Positions 59,142-64,000 of a stretch of 64,000 bases of DNA are shown piece after piece. The translations under genes and the position numbers were made by a program. The notes beneath the pieces are model-generated. The model made no database searches and was not told where the DNA came from. It saw only the letters and a list, made by a program, of their open reading frames with translations. This stretch comes from Distichodus sexfasciatus (taxonomy: Eukaryota > Chordata > Actinopteri > Characiformes > Distichodontidae): the NCBI GenBank assembly GCA_032718565.1, contig JAVGVS010000004.1, positions 7,086,029 to 7,150,028 of the forward strand, written 5' to 3'. The first letter of the stretch is position 1, and the number at the start of each line of letters is the position of its first letter.

Positions 59142-60501
59142 TTATTCAGGACCCAGAATTTTACCACCTTCTCTGGGGTGTCCAGTTTGCCGGCGTGGAC
59201 CCCTCCCCCTGCCTCCTCCTCCTCCTCCTCCTCTCTTTCTCCTAGCTCCATGCCTCTGTCCTCCTGTCTCCTCTTTCTCGGCTTGTGCCCACAGGGCGTG
59301 GCAGCTGCCTGGCGCCTGATACCCAGGCAGGCTGGGGTCCAGCGGATCTCTGGAGAGCAGGACCCAAATGGCTGGAACTTTCCGGCTGACCTTAAGGCTG
59401 TCCAGCCCGGCACCTGGCTCCAGCGGCTCCCATATTTCCTGTATGGTGCGGAATGTCAGCTGAGTGACCTGGTGCAGGCCTCGGACGCGCCGTTTCAGGA
59501 TCTCAACGCAGGTGATGGCCTTGGCCGTGCTCTTGTCTGATCCTGTGAAGACGATTTGACGGCATGAGGTCTGTCCCAAGCAGGCACAGCCCGGATCTGG
59601 CTCCTCCTGCAGCCCGCCATCTTCTAGGAGTGTAATGATACACTGATTTACATCAACGCACTGATTCAATAATTATCAAGCCCACAGCACTGATCCACAA
59701 TGAAAATATGACCAATGTTTTCATATTATAACATTATTTTATACAGATCGCTTGGTCAATATAAAGTGACGTTGCAATATGAAAATATGGATCAAAAATC
59801 ATACATTTTGTAAAGACACGTTATAACAAGAGGCCTATGTTTTTTATTAAAATAGAAAATAGTTTTTCATTCAAATATCTGGTTGAGCTCAGGAATAAAA
59901 ACGTCACATGATATTGTAGCTATGTTATATGAACAGCAGTGACTTTGTTCAATCAGCATATGATATTGCCACAGATCAATCGGCATCTCTGAACAGAATA
60001 GAAATGGGGCAGTGGGTGGCGTAACGGTAGTGTGTTTGCCATATGATCTGAAGGTCGCAGGTTCGAATCCAGGGCTGGTAAAGTTATCACTGATACTCAT
60101 GAGCAAGGTACCGTCCCCACAGTTAGCAGTTAGCTGCCCACTGCTCCTTCATGGATGGGTTAAATGCAGAGGTCACATTTCATTGTGGTGCACTGTGTGC
60201 TGTGGTGTGTTCACGATGACACTCACTTTCACTTAAATCGTTTCGGAGAAGACTGTGATCTTGGATTGTTGGCTGTTTAATTAATATAATACTGTGCTGT
60301 GATGAAACTTGTGATTTCACCCCTACCATCTTCCCCTGTTGTTGTTGTCTTCTTGCCCTCCATACAGTTCAGGGCGAACCTCATGAGGTTGCGGATTTTG
60401 CTGCCGTCTCGCACCCGCACCTCGGGTGTGCCGGGGTGGAGGTTGGGGAATGGGCACGGGCACGGCTGCTCCACCACACCTGCCTTCGTGTAGTTCTCCA
60501 T
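59142..60501 (-). CDS. rpp25l: RNase P/MRP subunit p25-like (Alba family)
   Basis: Two coding exons: 60327-60501 and 59142-59623; 218 residues. Exon 1 reads MENYTKAGVVEQP..., then VRVRDGSKIRNLMRFALNCM; exon 2 contains RQIVFTGSDKSTAKAITCVE, ILKRRVRGLHQVTQL, and KVPAIWVLLSRDPLDP. These are the Alba-fold motifs of Rpp25/Rpp25L. The last, like the MENYxKAG start, fits RPP25L better than RPP25. The protein pairs with Rpp20 and binds the P3 stem of RNase P and MRP RNA in the nucleolus. It is longer than human RPP25L (163). Extra length comes from about 28 residues around the intron and a C-terminal basic/glycine tail (RRKRGGGGGGGRGRGPRR). The acceptor is a TAG-AAG tandem. An upstream acceptor (ctcctcacag) just before the ATG implies a non-coding first exon. 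Confidence 0.88.
60005..60235 (+). mobile_element. SINE family A, in rpp25l intron
   Basis: Full length: ggggcagtgggtggcgtaac, cgcaggttcgaatccagggc, actcatgagcaaggtaccgt, gtgcactgtgtgctgtggtg. The B-box (ggttcgaatcc) is perfectly tRNA-like. Oriented against the host gene. Confidence 0.85.
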
Positions 60502-60509
60502 GCTTCACC

Positions 60510-61450
60510 TGTGAGGAGAAGGAGGGCATGAGTGGTGTGTCGCTGCCGGTTTTACATGTAAACAAATCAGGTTATGGGACAAACTCTGCCACCCCTTCAC
60601 CCAAGGCTCTAACAAAGACTGGAGCTCTGGTCCTTTCATCACGCTGTATGACATTTAGAGTCAAGTCAGGCAGCAGATATCAATAATTGTATCAATTCAG
60701 GATTCCATTGATGAATTAATTGGATAAAACGTACTTTTACTGCTGAAAATCTACAACAGTAAAACATTTCTGTTAAAATGAACATTATTACTGAAATTGC
60801 AAAAGATGCCAAATTTAAACTCATGAACTGGTTACCACAGTGCTTTTCCATGTCCTACCTCAGTTTGGCTTTTATATAACGTCTTTTTCTGGAATGTAAC
60901 AAGCAAAATAATTTAAATTACCTTTAGTGAAGGCATTAAAAATTGTTGCCTTTAGGCTGTTAATTTCACATTAAACCTAAAACCATGTAACGCCATATAA
61001 GTCTTACACGGTCCCACAGAGCTGATTTCAGTGCAAACATAGACAGAGAAGACGAATGCACATGTCTAATAAATGCTGAATTTCCTTCTAAAATGCTTTC
61101 CAACATACACAGCACATATTCAGTAGCATATGCATAAATTGTCATTTTTAGAACAAGGAAAGCACTTCTTAAACACAATTTGGCATCATTGGTACGACCT
61201 TACAGGTCACAGGTACTAATACTGACACCTACAGATTAAGTGAAGCGTTTGCTTCTTGTTCTTGAATGAAGAAAAGCTTGGAGCTCTGAAACCAACACAC
61301 ACAGCGGCATCTGGTGGCAATCTGGTCATTTACCAGCCATAAATTTGGAATAAATGGACTTCATTCACAAATATCTTGAATTTGTTCTTTATGTTCTTAA
61401 GAACAGCCTATGTGGGATTCATGATGCATTCTTCTCATGAATGGAAGGTG
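60510..61450. other. Upstream flank of rpp25l
   Basis: Non-coding; presumably 5' intron of rpp25l. Contains a fragment like hairpin family H near 61365-61440 (tgttcttaagaacagcctat). Confidence 0.45.
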
Positions 61451-61454
61451 TGTG

Positions 61455-61720
61455 CCAGTTCTAAATAGCTGGGTCAGTTGGTAGTGTTAGAGAACGGTTA
61501 GAGAATTGGCCCTGTGATCCGAAGGTCCCAGTTCAAGTCCTGAATAAAGGTACCACTGAGATACTCATGAACAAGGTACCGCCCCCAAGAATTGCTGCCC
61601 GGGCACTGCTCTATAGTTACCCACTGCTCCTTCATGAATGGACCAAATGCAGAGGTCACATTTTGCTGTAGTGCACTGTGTGCCGTGCTATGCTGCATTC
61701 ACAATATCAAATCACTCACT
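61455..61720 (+). mobile_element. SINE family A
   Basis: Near full length: gtcagttggtagtgttagag, gatccgaaggtcccagttca, tactcatgaacaaggtaccg, ctgctccttcatgaatgga, gtgcactgtgtgccgtgct. Confidence 0.8.
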
Positions 61721-61949
61721 TAAATCATTTACTCACTTAGCATTAGTAAGTGCCTGCAAATCCCCATGAAAGGGCATGATAACACACACAAACTAGAACA
61801 TAAAGTTGACAGAAAATGCCCAAACTTAATTATAAACAAGGTGGAGCGGCAGAGTCCAAAAGAAAAAAAACGTAATAGTTCAGAAATAGTGGAAATGTTG
61901 TTATTATAGTGTGTATTTATTTTAAATGAATCTATCTTGCTAAATAATC

Positions 61950-62090
61950 AGTTATTATGAACAACTATTTAAAAAGCTTACAATAAAACAGCATTAGGTT
62001 ATACAACTGTACAAATGAAGAAAATCCAATAAGCTAATGTTTTGTACAAACATGCAAGCAATATTCCATGGATGGATGGATGCAAGCAAC
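61950..62090. mobile_element. Hairpin-repeat family H, copy 9 (partial)
   Basis: Contains ggttatacaactgtacaaat, gaagaaaatccaataagcta and tgttttgtacaaacatgcaa. Confidence 0.5.
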
Positions 62091-62144
62091 ATTGCACATT
62101 TTCATTTTGTTCCTCTATTGTGTAAATTAAATTTAAGTGATTGC

Positions 62145-62545
62145 CTATTTGTCATTGTGAACACAGCACAGCACACAGTGCCCCACAACAAAATTTGACC
62201 TCTGCATTTGGCCCATCCGTCAAGGATCAGTGGGCAGCTATTTTTGGCAGCACCTGGGGAGCAATGCTTGGGGATGGTACCTTTACCGGTCCGTGACTTA
62301 AACCGTTAACTGTCTTCCCTTTATCTCCTTATTTCTAAGTTATTTTAAGGTTCTATCGTTCTCCTTGTTATTTTATTATTTTTACTTTTAAATTTTCTGC
62401 CTTAACTGCACAGTCAAAGAGCAGATCAGGATACATTTCACTGCACGTTGTACCTGTATAATTTGCATGTGACAAATAAAGAATCTTGAATCTTGATCAC
62501 AGGCCCAACTTCCTAACCATTACACTACCAACTGCCCTTAATATT
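62145..62545 (-). mobile_element. SINE family A split by a LINE tail
   Basis: Reverse-complement SINE A from gtcattgtgaacacagcaca to ggtccgtgacttaaaccgtt, then foreign sequence 62315-62498, then the SINE head resumes with atcacaggcccaacttccta and accattacactaccaactgc. Confidence 0.75.
62315..62498 (+). mobile_element. 5'-truncated LINE tail inside a SINE
   Basis: Ends gtgacaaataaagaatcttg followed by aatcttgatc, a short tandem tail typical of L2/CR1-like fish elements; upstream tcactgcacgttgtacctgt. Confidence 0.7.
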
Positions 62546-63299
62546 TTATAGTTATTTAGATATGTATATTGTGTGTGCGTTCTTTATACTCTGGTGAAAC
62601 TGGGGCAACACTGTCTCGTATCTCTGTATACTTTTATACAGCTCCAGAAAAAAATAAAGGACCATTATTTCTGATTCATTCATTTTACAGTTTGTGGCTG
62701 TGTGTCTGTGTAAAATATACAAGTCAATGTTCTGTTATAACTTTACCATGCTTATTTCAAAATTCCGAACATTTCTGGAGTGAATTATCTTATCAATTAT
62801 CTTATTATCTTATGGAGTAAATGATCTTAGTCTAACTTGGAAGACCTGCAACCGCAATAGCTCATAAAATATTAGCAACCTGTACATTTTACACTCACAG
62901 CCACATATTGAAAAGTCAATAAACAGAAAAAAGTGATGTGGTCTCTTGTTTTTCCCCCGAATTGTATATAACTGAGTTGGCATGAGTGCTACAGAATTAC
63001 CATTTGTATCTGACTTTGTTGCAAATTTAATTCGTAATACAAAAGTGTCATTTCATTATTTATGAGACACACAGCATACGTTCCACCCTTTGATTGTGCT
63101 GTCCAAAACAGCTCCAAATTCAAAGCATTTCTGGTCAAGTCTCAAGCTTCCCACTTTACCGGTCACGTGATGATTATTTGGTGAAACTGTATCGAAACTT
63201 TGTCCTGGTACGACTCCAAAAGCCTCGATATAAACCGTCCCACCGCTTCACTGGGCCAGCCTTCAGGAACACGACACTGTCCACTTTTAATCGGAGTAG

Positions 63300-63700
63300 C
63301 TTTGCGTCCTAAACAACTACTCGCGCAAAAAGAACAGTACCTTTGGTAGCAGCCGGGGGAGTACGGCAATGTTAGCTTTTATTCCGGATGGTAAGCCGTC
63401 CTGTTAGCAAGTTGCCCAGCTATAATTGTAGTCCAGCTCTATCGTGTCATTCTGCTCGAAATTCCTTCCTCCTGCTGGGTCTCTGCATTACTGACTTTCA
63501 GCGCTGAGGAGAAGCACACACGCCAGCTCTCTTCGCGCTGCTTTTTATCTCACAGACATGACACAGCTTCTGAAGTAAAAGGAACGACCGAGTGCACGAG
63601 GCCACTTCTTTGCCGACAAACGCGGCCAACTGCCGCAAAACGGCCAAAGGCCTGATGGGATACGTAGTTCGACTTGATGGGGGCGGTTTTCTAGAACAAA
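63300..63700. promoter_or_regulatory. CpG-bearing promoter-like region
   Basis: GC and CpG rise sharply (gccgacaaacgcggcc, aaacggccaaaggcctg). This could hold the rpp25l transcription start on the minus strand and/or a plus-strand gene start: ATG at 63369 followed by seven codons (MLAFIPD) and a donor G|GTAAGCC. No family recognised for that peptide. Confidence 0.3.
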
Positions 63701-64000
63701 TGTTCATACTCTGTAATATACTGTATTATTTAATGAGTAAGATAAACATATGACTATGCTTCTTTCGTTTACGTCTAGTTAGAACTTCCAACTTTCATGA
63801 GTTTTCGGTGTTACAACTTAAGAAATTAAGTCACCTGACTAAAAAGAAAATGTGAAAATGCCAGATTAGTTTAAAACTGTAAGTTGTACATAGAGTTATG
63901 TTTAAGAGTTAATGTGTTAATACAACTCAGTCAAAATAACCTTTTATTTTAATTTTAGAAATTGTGCTACACTGAAAGAAACTGCTCCTAACAATAGGAT
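63701..64000. other. Right edge, non-coding
   Basis: AT-rich with no signal that I can name. Confidence 0.5.

Noticed and set aside
59178..59540. 120-residue plus-strand frame over rpp25l exon 2
   Set aside because: Antisense of the Alba/glycine-rich coding sequence; Ser/Pro-rich low complexity.
60008..60080. tRNA gene (gcgtaacggtag ... ggttcgaatcc)
   Set aside because: The A- and B-box-like pieces belong to a SINE head; no proper cloverleaf, and the body continues into the SINE A consensus.

Overview
The window is teleost fish nuclear DNA. Genes have short GC-rich exons with GT-AG introns inside AT-rich DNA. There are dense tRNA-derived SINEs, hAT and Tc1 remnants and microsatellites, and the recognisable proteins are vertebrate families. 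The species cannot be fixed from the sequence. Exon models below were built by hand from open frames, splice sites and remembered family sequences; none was checked by alignment or RNA data.

Layout. At 1-3.7 kb are simple repeats, a Tc1 derivative, and a minisatellite split by a decayed hAT-like element. At 3.8-4.0 kb, minus strand, is one N-terminal exon of copine-4 (cpne4); the rest of that gene lies beyond the left edge. From 4 to 19.8 kb is repeat-rich non-coding DNA, possibly holding cpne4 5' exons. At 19.8-36.1 kb, minus strand, is a cmtm6-like MARVEL gene with a roughly 12 kb first intron, a frame disruption in exon 2 and no locatable exon 3. At 36.4-37.9 kb is a minisatellite interrupted by a hAT element. 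At 41.7-44.9 kb, minus strand, is an intact cmtm7, including a tiny terminal coding exon. At 47.6-49.7 kb, plus strand, is an intact siglec15-like gene. At 51.8-52.9 kb are two young-looking inverted-repeat elements. At 53.5-56.9 kb, minus strand, is a three-exon secreted protein joining an IgGFc-binding N-terminal-type region to a C-type lectin domain. At 59.1-60.5 kb, minus strand, is rpp25l, an Alba-type RNase P/MRP subunit. The last 3.5 kb is mostly SINE and LINE debris, with a GC-richer promoter-like stretch near the right end.

There is no operon logic here, but four neighbours are immune-related. CMTM6 in mammals stabilises PD-L1 and CMTM7 supports B-cell receptor signalling. Siglec-15 is a sialic-acid receptor that uses DAP12, and the fish gene keeps both the sialic-acid arginine and the membrane lysine. 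The IgGFc-binding/lectin protein looks like a secreted mucosal or humoral lectin. The most unusual items are this domain fusion, the damaged cmtm6 model, and two DNA transposons with different ends that share a rearranged internal core.
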